Assembly: GCA_965204415.1 (NCBI GenBank) | Contig: CBDBEL010000003.1 | Span: forward strand, 620,001 to 684,000 | Direction: 5' to 3' | Source: Aldehydirespirator sp965204415 | Lineage (GTDB): Bacteria; Actinomycetota; Acidimicrobiia; Acidimicrobiales; Aldehydirespiratoraceae | Length of the DNA: 64,000 nt | Shown: positions 41,973 to 50,445 of the stretch, piece after piece | How positions within the stretch are numbered: position 1 is the stretch's first letter | How the letters are laid out: every line of letters begins with the position of its first letter | Translations under genes and position numbers: made by a program | Notes under the pieces: generated by a model | The model's input: only the letters and a program-made list of their open reading frames with translations | Databases searched by the model: none | Told to the model about the DNA's origin: nothing

Positions 41973-43036
41973 TGGTGGAGGGTCCGGGCGGGCACGCCCT
42001 CGAGGAGAACATCGATCAGCAGAACCGCACCGTCAACTGGCCGTTCAACTGGCTGTTCCGCAGGTCCGGCTCGGGCACCCGCAAGACGGTCACCTTCGGA
42101 GACGCCGCGGAGGTGAGCGGCGCCCTGCATTGGACGATAATCAGCGTCGCGTTTGTACTGGTGCTCTGGTACATCGCCACCAAGGTGTGGGGCCTGCCGC
42201 AGGAGTGGTACGACTACGCCGACCAGGTGCGGGCCGGGCTGTCCGCCGACGAGAGCTACGAACAGCGCGCCCTGCTCCGCGACTGCGAGGCGGCCGCAGA
42301 GGATCCCACCGCATTCCCCGCTGACCTGCCGGAGTGCTCCTACACCCAGTGGCTCAACGAGCGGACGCTTCCGAGCCCGATGCAGGTGTTGGAGGCGGCC
42401 TGGGGATTCGCACGGGACGGCTACAGCGGCTTCACCATGTGGGAGCATCTCTGGCTGAGTTTCAGCCGTCTGGCCAAGGGACTCTTCTGGGGCGTGGCCA
42501 TCGGCGTGCCCATAGGGCTGGCGATGGGTCTGTCCAACCGGTGGAGGGGGATCTTCGACCCGGTGGTGGAGCTCCTGCGGCCCATCCCGCCGCTGGCGCT
42601 GATACCGCTGTTCATCGTGTGGTTCGGCATCGGCGAGGAGGGCAAGGTCAACCTACTGCTGTTCGCGGCGATCTGGATCATGGTGATAGCGGCCCGCTCC
42701 GGGGTGCTGGCCGTCAACACGACCAAAGTCCACGCCGCGTACTCGCTGGGAGCCTCCAAGGTCCAGGTGCTGCGCCATGTGATCCTGCCCAACGCGCTGC
42801 CTGAGATATTCACCGGCCTAAGGGTGGCGATCGGAGTCTGCTGGGGGACGCTGGTCGCGGCCGAACTGCTCGGCTCCAGCGCCGGCCTGGGCTTCACGAT
42901 CTTCAAGGCCCGCCAGTTCTTCCTGCTCGACCTGATGCTCTCCGCGGTGATCCTCATCAGCATCCTGGGCGTGAGCATGGACGTGGCCATGCGCATGGCC
43001 GAGAAGCGGCTCATCCCCTGGCGGGGCAAGGGTTGA
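41972..43036 (+). CDS. ABC transporter permease, TauC/SsuC type
   Basis: Integral membrane subunit of the transporter. The 354-residue protein has an N-terminal cytoplasmic segment, a first helix near 48-68 and an unusual polar insertion of about 70 residues (Glu/Asp/Ala-rich with three Cys). The canonical six-helix core contains FSRLAKGLFWGVAIGVPIGLAMG and the ATPase-contacting EAA-like loop AAYSLGASKVQVLRHVILPNALPE. The ATG shares one base with the preceding stop (TGATG). The permease requires an ATPase, presumably that of the upstream fusion. Confidence 0.9.
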   Translation: MVEGPGGHALEENIDQQNRTVNWPFNWLFRRSGSGTRKTVTFGDAAEVSGALHWTIISVAFVLVLWYIATKVWGLPQEWYDYADQVRAGLSADESYEQRALLRDCEAAAEDPTAFPADLPECSYTQWLNERTLPSPMQVLEAAWGFARDGYSGFTMWEHLWLSFSRLAKGLFWGVAIGVPIGLAMGLSNRWRGIFDPVVELLRPIPPLALIPLFIVWFGIGEEGKVNLLLFAAIWIMVIAARSGVLAVNTTKVHAAYSLGASKVQVLRHVILPNALPEIFTGLRVAIGVCWGTLVAAELLGSSAGLGFTIFKARQFFLLDLMLSAVILISILGVSMDVAMRMAEKRLIPWRGKG

Positions 43037-43974
43037 CGCCAACGGTCGCGGCACCGGGTCGCGACCCGGTTGCCGAGCGGTGGCGCAGCGCGGCGCGATC
43101 GAGCCGCAAGCGCGTCGTCCTGGCCGACGGCAACGACGAGCGGGCTGCCGCCGCGGCCCGACGCCTGGACGCCGAGGGCCTGGCCGCGCCGGTGCTGGTT
43201 CACGGCGCGGCGAGTTCAAGATCGCCCGCGGTCGGCGCAATGGCCGAGGCGTCGCCCTGGCGCGAGCGCATCGACCTCGACGACCCGCTCCACGTGGCCG
43301 CTCTCATGGTCGCCGCCGGGGAGGCCGACGCCTGCGTGGCCGGAGCGGCCCGACCCACCCCCGACGTGGTCCGGGCCGCACTGTTCTGTATCGGAACGGC
43401 TCCAGGAGTGGACATCGTGAGCAGCTGCTTCGTCTTCGTGCTGCCCGACGGCACACCGATCACCTACGGCGATTGCGGGGTCGTTCCCGAGCCGGACGCA
43501 GACCAACTCGCGTCGATAGCGATCGCCAGCGCGACGACCCATGCGCAGCTTGCCGGCGAGGAGCCCCGGGTGGCGATGCTGTCGTACTCCACCAAGGGCA
43601 GCGCCGACGGTCCCGGTGTGGAGCTCGTCCGGGCCGCCACCGAGCTGGTGCGGTCGAGGTCACCGGCGCTCGCGGTGGACGGCGAGCTGCAGTTCGACGC
43701 GGCATGGGTCCCGGAGGTGGCCGCTGCGAAGGCACCGGGCTCACCGGTGGCCGGCCGGGCCAACGTATTCATCTTCCCGGATCTCTCCTCGGGCAACATC
43801 GCCTACAAGATCACCCAGCGGCTGGCCGGCGCCCGGGCCTACGGCCCCCTGCTGCAGGGCACCGCGGCCGTGATCCACGATCTGTCGAGGGGATGCAGCG
43901 TCGACGACATCGTGAAGGTGGTTACCATCGCCGCCTACCAGGCCGGGTCCACCTCGTCAGCCGGTTATAACTGA
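43033..43974 (+). CDS. pta: Phosphate acetyltransferase (phosphotransacetylase)
   Basis: Interconverts acetyl phosphate and acetyl-CoA. In taurine degraders this enzyme sits beside xsc and turns the acetyl phosphate made by sulfoacetaldehyde acetyltransferase into acetyl-CoA. The 313-residue protein is a single PTA_PTB domain with VVLADGNDERAAAAARRL, ALFCIGTAPGVDIVSSCFVF, VAMLSYSTKGSADGP, GELQFDAAWVPEVAAAKAPGS, NVFIFPDLSSGNIAYKI and the C-terminal VDDIVKVVTIAAYQAG. TTG start overlaps the permease stop (TTGA). No xsc or ackA is in the window. Confidence 0.93.
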   Translation: MTPTVAAPGRDPVAERWRSAARSSRKRVVLADGNDERAAAAARRLDAEGLAAPVLVHGAASSRSPAVGAMAEASPWRERIDLDDPLHVAALMVAAGEADACVAGAARPTPDVVRAALFCIGTAPGVDIVSSCFVFVLPDGTPITYGDCGVVPEPDADQLASIAIASATTHAQLAGEEPRVAMLSYSTKGSADGPGVELVRAATELVRSRSPALAVDGELQFDAAWVPEVAAAKAPGSPVAGRANVFIFPDLSSGNIAYKITQRLAGARAYGPLLQGTAAVIHDLSRGCSVDDIVKVVTIAAYQAGSTSSAGYN

Positions 43975-44029
43975 TCTGCTAGGCCTGCTAACTTCAGGGC
44001 TCGGCATACATGGAACCATCAGGAGCGCG

Positions 44030-44629
44030 ATGGCCGCGACCGACAACAGCACAACCACGGTCCGCCGCCCCTTGGACGCCGAACGGGTGATATCGGTGGC
44101 GGCCGAGATCGCCGACGCGGAGGGTCTCGACAAGCTGACCCTCACCCGCGTGGCCGACGCTCTCGGAGTCCGGCAGCCGGCCCTGTACCGCCATGTGGAC
44201 GGCTACGACGACCTGCTGCGCAGCCTCAGCCTGCGTGGTCGCGAGATCCTGGCCCAGCGGCTGGCCGACGCTGCGGTGGGGCTCTCGGGCGACGATGCGG
44301 TGGCTGCGGTGGGCCATGCCTGGCGCAAGATGGTGCGCGACCGTCCCGGGATCTACGCAGCCACCGATCGCTACCCCTGCGCCGGCGACGCCCAACTCGA
44401 GGCGGCCGTGGAGCGGGTCTTGGGCGTGCTGGGACAGGTGTTGAGGGGCTACGACCTGACCGACGAGGACCGGGTCCACGCGGCCCGGACGCTGCGCAGC
44501 GCGTTCCACGGCTTCAGCCACCTGGAATCCGGGGACGGCCACCCGCTGCCCCACGACCCCGAGGACACATTCGACCACCTGGTGCAACTGCTCTGCGCGG
44601 GCGTGCACCGCCTTTCCCGCGACGCCTGA
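44030..44629 (+). CDS. TetR family transcriptional regulator
   Basis: 199 residues. The N-terminal helix-turn-helix (about 18-63) reads VISVAAEIADAEGLDKLTLT then ADALGVRQPALYRHVDGYDD. The C-terminal part contains FHGFSHLESGDGHP, typical of the TetR C-terminal WHG domain. Start follows CAGGAGCGCG. It lies between pta and the molybdoenzyme genes and its stop abuts the triplicated start of the next gene, so it may control the cluster in response to an intermediate. Confidence 0.88.
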   Translation: MAATDNSTTTVRRPLDAERVISVAAEIADAEGLDKLTLTRVADALGVRQPALYRHVDGYDDLLRSLSLRGREILAQRLADAAVGLSGDDAVAAVGHAWRKMVRDRPGIYAATDRYPCAGDAQLEAAVERVLGVLGQVLRGYDLTDEDRVHAARTLRSAFHGFSHLESGDGHPLPHDPEDTFDHLVQLLCAGVHRLSRDA

Positions 44630-44676
44630 TGACCCGGCTCGGGTTCCTGTTGGACCGCGACAGGGGAGTCCGGTGA
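44629..44676 (+). CDS. Leader mini-ORF 1 (15 codons)
   Basis: ATG at 44629 shares bases with the tetR stop (TGATG). It encodes MTRLGFLLDRDRGVR and stops at TGA 44674-44676, which overlaps the GTG of mini-ORF 2. The peptide copies the first residues of the downstream iron-sulfur protein. Translation is inferred from the start-stop overlaps. Confidence 0.4.
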   Translation: MTRLGFLLDRDRGVR

Positions 44677-44720
44677 CCCGGCTCGGGTTCCTGTTGGACC
44701 GCGACAGGCGGGTGTTGTGA
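44673..44720 (+). CDS. Leader mini-ORF 2 (15 codons)
   Basis: GTG at 44673 encodes MTRLGFLLDRDRRVL and stops at TGA 44718-44720, overlapping the GTG (44717) of the iron-sulfur protein gene. It is the second unit of the 44-bp repeat and would hand ribosomes on to the main gene by stop-start coupling. Confidence 0.4.
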   Translation: MTRLGFLLDRDRRVL

Positions 44721-46231
44721 CCCGGCTCGGGTTCCTGTTGGACAGCGACAGCTGCATCGGCTGTCATGCCTGCACGGTCGCCTGCAAGAGCGAGCACGAC
44801 GTGCCCCTGGGCGTGAACCGGACCTGGGTCAAGTACATCGAGACGGGCACATTCCCCAACGTCAACCGCCATTTCTCGGTGATGCGCTGCAACCACTGCG
44901 ACGACGCGCCCTGCATCACCATCTGCCCGACCAACGCGCTGTTCCGGGCAGCCAACGGCGTGGTGGACTTCGACGACAGCAACTGCATCGGCTGCAAGGG
45001 GTGCATGAACGCCTGCCCCTACGACGCCATCTACATCAACCCCGTCACCAACACCGCCAACAAGTGCAACTTCTGCAACCACCGTATCGAGCAGAACCTG
45101 GAACCGAGCTGTGTGGTGGTGTGCCCTACCCACGCCATCAAGGTCGCCGACCTCGACGACCCCACCGACGAGACCACCAAGATCATCGCCCGCAGCGACA
45201 CCGCGGTGCGGGCCCCGCAGCAGCAGACCCTGCCCAAGGTCCACTACCGGGGCGCCGACCAGGCCTCGCTGGATCCGCTGCGCACCGCCATCGCGCCCGA
45301 CGGCATGATCTGGGCCGACACCACGCCCCAGCATCCGACGGCCGGCCCGGACGGCCACGGGGTGGTGGCCCGCACCGCCTACACCACCGCCCATCAGATG
45401 ACCTGGAAGGCCAAGGTGTCGAGCTATCTCGTCACCAAGGCGGTGGCGGCCGGCGTCATGGCGGTGGCCGCGTTGCTGGTGCTGCTGGGGCACAGCGCCG
45501 AGCAGGCTGCCGTCGGGGTGGTGCCGCCTCTGGTCGCGGGCTTGTTCCTGGCGGCGACCGGCGCGCTGCTCGTGGGGGATCTCAAGCGCCCTGAGCGCTT
45601 CTACTACCTGCTCACCCGCAGCAATCGCCGCTCCTGGCTGGTGAAGGGGGCCTGGGTGCTCGGCGCCTTCGCCGCGGTGTGCGCAGCATGGTTCGTGGCC
45701 GGGGTCGCCGGCTCGCCGGTCGCGTTGCAGGCGCTGGCCGTCCCGGCGGGGCTGCTGGGCTTGGCCACCGCCGGCTACACCGCCTTCCTCTTCGCCCAGT
45801 GCGAGGGGCGCGACCTCTGGCAGACGCCGCTGTTGCTGCCCACGCTGCTGGCCCAGGCCGCGGTCGCGGGAGGAGCCGCCTATTCGGTGGCCGACCTGGT
45901 GATGGACGTTCCGGCGCCGGACGCGGTGCGCTGGGTGCTGCTCGGTGGCCTGCTGGCCACCGGTCTGCTGGTCGCGGCCGAAGTGTCGTCGCGGGGCACC
46001 GCCCATGTGGAGGCCGCCGTCGAGGCCATGACCCGGGGCCGGTACGCCCGCCGTTTCTGGGCCGGCGGGGTGCTGCTGGGCCTGATCCTGCCCGCGGTCG
46101 CCACCGCGGTCGCCCTGGCGGCCGGTACCGGGGCAGCCCTGCCCGCGGCCGCGGGACTGGCCGCCCTGGTGGGCATGTGGTTCTACGAGGACAGCTTCGT
46201 GCGGGCCGGCCAGTCGGTGCCGTTGTCGTAG
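44717..46231 (+). CDS. Fused iron-sulfur (SoeB/DmsB-like) and membrane anchor (NrfD/DmsC-like) subunit
   Basis: Electron-transfer and quinone-side subunit of a molybdenum oxidoreductase. Residues 1-190 carry four [4Fe-4S] cysteine groups: CIGCHACTVAC, CNHCDDAPCITICP, CIGCKGCMNACP and CNFCNHRIEQN with CVVVCP. Residues about 225-504 form a multi-helix NrfD-like membrane domain with GDLKRPERFYYLLTRSNRRS. In SoeABC, DmsABC and PsrABC these are two proteins; here they are one 504-residue chain. The catalytic subunit gene follows after 10 bases. Confidence 0.9.
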   Translation: MTRLGFLLDSDSCIGCHACTVACKSEHDVPLGVNRTWVKYIETGTFPNVNRHFSVMRCNHCDDAPCITICPTNALFRAANGVVDFDDSNCIGCKGCMNACPYDAIYINPVTNTANKCNFCNHRIEQNLEPSCVVVCPTHAIKVADLDDPTDETTKIIARSDTAVRAPQQQTLPKVHYRGADQASLDPLRTAIAPDGMIWADTTPQHPTAGPDGHGVVARTAYTTAHQMTWKAKVSSYLVTKAVAAGVMAVAALLVLLGHSAEQAAVGVVPPLVAGLFLAATGALLVGDLKRPERFYYLLTRSNRRSWLVKGAWVLGAFAAVCAAWFVAGVAGSPVALQALAVPAGLLGLATAGYTAFLFAQCEGRDLWQTPLLLPTLLAQAAVAGGAAYSVADLVMDVPAPDAVRWVLLGGLLATGLLVAAEVSSRGTAHVEAAVEAMTRGRYARRFWAGGVLLGLILPAVATAVALAAGTGAALPAAAGLAALVGMWFYEDSFVRAGQSVPLS

Positions 46232-46241
46232 GGGAGTCGAC

Positions 46242-49055
46242 GTGAGCGAACTGCACAGCTATCCCCCCCACGAGACGTGGCACGACGCGGTCACCCTCGA
46301 CGCCAAGGCTTGGCCCCGGCGGGTCGAGAACCACCACACGCTGGTCCCCACCACCTGCTTCAACTGCGAGGCCGCCTGCGGGCTGGTGTGCCACGTGAAC
46401 CACGCCACCGGCCGCATCGACCGCATCGAGGGCAACCCTCTGCACCCGGCCAGCCGGGGCCGCAACTGCGCCAAGGGACCGGCGACGCTCAACCAGATCG
46501 ACGACCACGAGCGCATCCTGTACCCGCTGCGCCGGGCGGGGGAGCGAGGCGGCGGCCGGTGGGAGCGGGTCAGCTGGGCCGACGCACTCGACGACATCGG
46601 CGGTCGCATCCGCACCGCCATCGCCGAGGGCCGCCACAACGAGGTCATGTACCACGTCGGGCGGCCCGGCGAGGACGGCTACGCCGAACGGGTGCTGCAG
46701 TGCTGGGGCGTGGACGGCCACAACAGCCACACCAACATCTGCAGCTCCAACGCCCGCATCGGCTACCAGAGCTGGATGGGCCACGACCGCCCGTCATCGG
46801 ACTTCGCCCACGCCGAAGTCATCTTCTTGATCTCGTCGCATCTCGAGGCCGGCCACTACTTCAACCCCCACGCCCAGCGCATCATCGAGGCCCAGGGGCA
46901 GGGCGCGACCGTGATCTGCGTGGATCCCCGGTTATCCAACACCGGTGCCAAGGCCGACTTCTGGCTTCCGGCGTGGCCCGGCACCGAGCCCTTCCTGCTC
47001 CTGGCGATCGCCCGCCTGCTGCTGATGGCCGGTGCCTGGGAGCAGGACTTCGTGCGGCGCTGGACCAACTGGGAGACCTACCTGCGAGAGCGCCACCCCG
47101 ATCTGCCGGTCGAGTTCGAGTCGGTGGGAGCGGCCCTGCTCGAGGACTACGCCGCGTACACCCCCGAGGAGGCCGAGCGGGTCTGCGGCGTGCCCGCGGC
47201 CCAGATCACCGAGGTGGCCCGGATCATCGGGGCCCACCCGACGAAGTTCGCGTCGCACAACTGGCGGGCCGCGGGCGCGGGCAACCTCGGCGGCTGGCAG
47301 ACGGCCCGCTGCCTGTTCTTCCTCAACGTGCTCACCGGCTCGGTCGGCACCGTGGGCGGGACCACCGGCAACGGCTGGAACAAGTACAAGGCGCCCCACC
47401 CGCCGGCCGCGGGGCCCGTGCAGCACTGGAACGAGCTCAACTGGCCCCGCGAGTACCCGCTGGCCTACCACGAGATGTCGATCCTGCTGCCCCACTTCCT
47501 GAACGAGGGCCGGGGCCGTCTCGACGTGTACTTCAGCCGGGTCTACAACCCGGTGTGGACCAACCCCGACGGTTTCAGCTGGCTGGAGGCCCTCAAGGAC
47601 CCCGGCAAGGTCGCGTGCCATGTGGCGCTGACGCCGACCTGGTCGGAGACGGCCATCTTCGCCGACTACGTGCTGCCCATGGGGGTGGGCGCCGAGCGCC
47701 ACGACGTGGCCAGCTTCGAAACCCACGCCGGCCGCTGGATCGGCTTCCGCCAGCCGGTGCTGCGCCGCTACGCCGAGATCCGGGGCGAAGAGGTGGGCCA
47801 TGCCTCCCGCACCCACGAGTTCAACCCGGGGGAGGTGTGGGAGGAGAACGAGTTCTGGATCGAGCTGTCGTGGCGGATCGATCCCGACGGCTCCATGGGC
47901 ATCCGGCGCTGGTTCGAGAGCCCCGACCGTGCCGACTCGCCCATGTCGGTGGACGAGTACTACGCCGCCATGTTCGAGAGTGTGCCCGGCCTGGCCGACG
48001 ACGCGGCCGCAGCCGGCCAGACCCCGCTGGAGTTCATGCGCGACCGGGGTGCCTACGCCCTCGACGGCGACATGCACACGCCCTATGAGCGCGAGGTCGA
48101 CCCGGACGCGCTCGAGGGCTGCACCCTCGACGGCTCAGGAGTCTTCCGTCGGGCCGGCACGCCGGGAGCGTGGTCCGGCGAGCCGGAGGAGCTGGCCGGG
48201 CTGCATCTGGCCGGGCTCGGCGACGGGTCGCCCGCGGTCCAGGTGGACGGAAAGCCACGGGAGGGGTTCCCCACCCCGTCGCGCAAGCTAGAACTGTACT
48301 CGCAGACCCTGGCCGACTGGGGCTGGCCCGAGTACGCCACCCCTGCCTGGATCCCGTCGCACGTCCACTGGGAGGAGCTCGACCTCGACGCCGACGAGCG
48401 GATCCTGCTGCCCACCTTCCGCATCCCCACCCTGATCCACACCCGCTCGGGCAACAGCAAGTGGCTGTCGGAGCTGAGCCACCGTCACCCGCTGTGGATC
48501 CATCCCTCCGACGCCGAGGCGCTCGGCGTCGACGTCAACGGCCTGGTGCGGGTCACCACCCGCATCGGCCATTTCGTGATCGGGGCCTGGCGCACCGAGG
48601 GGATACGCCCCGGCGTGGTCGCCGCGTCGCACCACATGGGACGCTGGCGCCTCGACTCCCGCAGCGGGGGCTCGTGGACCGGCGGTGACGCCGACGTCGC
48701 CAACGACGGCACGGTGTGGCGCCTGCGCCGCCGTGGCCGCCCCGAGCGGCACGCCAGCGACGACTCCGACACCGAGCGCATCTGGTGGAGCGACACCGGC
48801 GTGCACCAGAACCTGACGTTCTGCGTGCAGCCCGACCCGGTGTCGGGCATGCAGTGCTGGCACCAGCGGGTGCGGGTCGGCCCGGCCGAGCCTGGTGACG
48901 CCTACGGCGATGTGGTGGTGGACACCGCCAAGGCCCGCGACGCCTACCGCGACTGGCTGGCCATGACCCGGCCCGCGCCGGGACCGGGCGGCCTGCGCCG
49001 GCCCCTGTGGTACGCCCGCCCCCTCAAGCCCACCCCAGCCGCCTACGCCCTGTAG
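46242..49055 (+). CDS. Molybdopterin oxidoreductase catalytic subunit, possible sulfite dehydrogenase (SoeA-like)
   Basis: 937 residues of the DMSO-reductase superfamily. The N-terminal [4Fe-4S] ligands are C39, C42, C46 and C76 (CFNCEAACGLVC, then GRNCAKG). A cysteine in HTNICSSNARIG (C167) is the likely Mo ligand, as in polysulfide/thiosulfate reductases and SoeA. The C-terminal molydopterin-binding domain includes LIHTRSGNSKWLSEL and HPLWIHPSDAEALGVD. There is no Tat signal, so it acts in the cytoplasm, as known for SoeABC sulfite dehydrogenase. With the taurine genes upstream, sulfite to sulfate is the best guess. Tetrathionate, thiosulfate or other reductase roles are not excluded. GTG start after TAGGGGAG. 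Confidence 0.82.
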   Translation: MSELHSYPPHETWHDAVTLDAKAWPRRVENHHTLVPTTCFNCEAACGLVCHVNHATGRIDRIEGNPLHPASRGRNCAKGPATLNQIDDHERILYPLRRAGERGGGRWERVSWADALDDIGGRIRTAIAEGRHNEVMYHVGRPGEDGYAERVLQCWGVDGHNSHTNICSSNARIGYQSWMGHDRPSSDFAHAEVIFLISSHLEAGHYFNPHAQRIIEAQGQGATVICVDPRLSNTGAKADFWLPAWPGTEPFLLLAIARLLLMAGAWEQDFVRRWTNWETYLRERHPDLPVEFESVGAALLEDYAAYTPEEAERVCGVPAAQITEVARIIGAHPTKFASHNWRAAGAGNLGGWQTARCLFFLNVLTGSVGTVGGTTGNGWNKYKAPHPPAAGPVQHWNELNWPREYPLAYHEMSILLPHFLNEGRGRLDVYFSRVYNPVWTNPDGFSWLEALKDPGKVACHVALTPTWSETAIFADYVLPMGVGAERHDVASFETHAGRWIGFRQPVLRRYAEIRGEEVGHASRTHEFNPGEVWEENEFWIELSWRIDPDGSMGIRRWFESPDRADSPMSVDEYYAAMFESVPGLADDAAAAGQTPLEFMRDRGAYALDGDMHTPYEREVDPDALEGCTLDGSGVFRRAGTPGAWSGEPEELAGLHLAGLGDGSPAVQVDGKPREGFPTPSRKLELYSQTLADWGWPEYATPAWIPSHVHWEELDLDADERILLPTFRIPTLIHTRSGNSKWLSELSHRHPLWIHPSDAEALGVDVNGLVRVTTRIGHFVIGAWRTEGIRPGVVAASHHMGRWRLDSRSGGSWTGGDADVANDGTVWRLRRRGRPERHASDDSDTERIWWSDTGVHQNLTFCVQPDPVSGMQCWHQRVRVGPAEPGDAYGDVVVDTAKARDAYRDWLAMTRPAPGPGGLRRPLWYARPLKPTPAAYAL

Positions 49056-49121
49056 GCGGCCCTGCGCCAGCGGGTACAGTTGGCGGCCTGCCGGCGGCGA
49101 GAGTGTACGGAGGTGCCGCTG

Positions 49122-50414
49122 ATGAGTTTCGCCAATCCGACTGAAGGTGTCGACCGGTCGAACGCCCCCTATGTGATCGTGTCGAGCGACACCCACGCGG
49201 GGCTGCAGTGCGAGGAGTACCGCCCCTACCTCGACTCTGCGCTGCACGACGAGTTCGATGTGTATGTGGCCGGGCGCCATGAGCACCGGCGGGTCCAGGA
49301 GGAAGTCAACGCCGAGTTCCTGGCCGAGTGGGAGGGCCAGAACTTCGAGGGCCTCCGGGGCGCCTACGACCCCGAGGTGCGCGACAAGGAGCTCGACGCC
49401 GACGGCATCGCCGGCGAGGTGATCTTCGCCGACGGCGACGCGGTCACCGGCCAGGAGTCGCCGCCGTTCGGCGCGGGGCTGTCGGCCGGCCAGATCACCG
49501 ACCCCCGCAAGGCGTTCGGCGGGGCCCGGGCCCACAACCGCTGGCTGGTCGACTTCTGCGCCACCAACCCGCCCCGCCGGGCCGGGGTGGGCCTGGTGCC
49601 GATCACCCACGACATCGACGAATCGGTGGCCGAGATCGAGTGGCTGGCCGGCAAGCCCGGCATCGCCGGGATCATGATCCCGACGATGTGGCACGGCTTC
49701 GCGCCCTACGGGTCCGACCACTACGACCGGGTCTGGGCCGCGTGCGCCGAGACCGGCCTGGTAGTGCACACCCACTCCGGCGAGGCCGACTTCCCGTCTT
49801 ACGGCGAGAACGTGGCCATGTACGTCTCGGAGGTGCCGTTCTGGACCCACCGGGCGCTGTGGCAGCTGCTGTTCTCGGGCAAGTTCGATCGGTACCCGGG
49901 GTTGCGCTACGCGGTGGTCGAATGCGGCTCCTACTGGATCGCGGACCTGCTGTGGAAGACCGACGTGAACTTCGGGGCCAGCAACAAGATCAAGAAGATG
50001 AGCTCCCGCATGAAGGGCCTCATCTCGCGCCTGCCGTCGGAGTACTTCGGCACCAACGTGTTCATCGGGGCGTCCACCATGAGCACCGAGGAGATCCGTC
50101 GCCGCCACGTCAACGGCATCGACGCGCTCATGTGGGGCACCGACTACCCCCACCCCGAGGGCTCCTGGCCCCATACTGCGGAGCGCCTTCAGAGCGACTT
50201 CCGCGACGTGTCCATCGAGGACACCCGCCTGCTGCTCGGCCTCAACGCGGTGGAGTGCTACCACCTCGACTTCGATTCCCTCACCGAGATCGCGGCCCGG
50301 ATCGGCCCCACCCCCCAGCAGCTCCACCAGGATCCCGGCCTGCGCACCCCGCCCGACGCCAAGCACACCGCCCGCTGGTGGATAGACGAGTACGGCTGCG
50401 AACTCCAGTACTGA
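49122..50414 (+). CDS. Amidohydrolase-2 family metal-dependent hydrolase
   Basis: TIM-barrel hydrolase or decarboxylase of the ACMSD / 2-pyrone hydrolase group, 430 residues. Metal-binding residues are seen in VIVSSDTHAG (D23-x-H25), VVHTHSGEADFP and the late aspartate in LMWGTDYPHPEGSWPHT, with HRALWQLLFSGKFDRYPGLR between. Start ATG at 49122 follows ACGGAGGTGCC. Substrate unknown. It is 66 bases after the molybdoenzyme gene, but its leader looks independent. Confidence 0.85.
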   Translation: MSFANPTEGVDRSNAPYVIVSSDTHAGLQCEEYRPYLDSALHDEFDVYVAGRHEHRRVQEEVNAEFLAEWEGQNFEGLRGAYDPEVRDKELDADGIAGEVIFADGDAVTGQESPPFGAGLSAGQITDPRKAFGGARAHNRWLVDFCATNPPRRAGVGLVPITHDIDESVAEIEWLAGKPGIAGIMIPTMWHGFAPYGSDHYDRVWAACAETGLVVHTHSGEADFPSYGENVAMYVSEVPFWTHRALWQLLFSGKFDRYPGLRYAVVECGSYWIADLLWKTDVNFGASNKIKKMSSRMKGLISRLPSEYFGTNVFIGASTMSTEEIRRRHVNGIDALMWGTDYPHPEGSWPHTAERLQSDFRDVSIEDTRLLLGLNAVECYHLDFDSLTEIAARIGPTPQQLHQDPGLRTPPDAKHTARWWIDEYGCELQY

Positions 50415-50445
50415 GCCCGCCTTCGGCCCTGCGGGGGCTAGCGTC

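Larger units (their letters stand above)
44629..44748 (+). repeat. Three tandem 44-bp repeats over the soeB-like gene start
   Basis: The segment (A/G)TGACCCGGCTCGGGTTCC, continuing to TGTTGGAC and GCGACAG, recurs with exact 44-base period at 44629, 44673 and 44717. The third copy is the true N-terminus of the iron-sulfur protein. Because 44 is not a multiple of three, each copy shifts frame and meets a TGA that overlaps the next GTG. Confidence 0.95.

Noticed and set aside
44629..44760. CRISPR-like array at the 44-bp repeats
   Set aside because: Only three units, directly adjacent with no spacers, and the last unit is the coding start of a protein.
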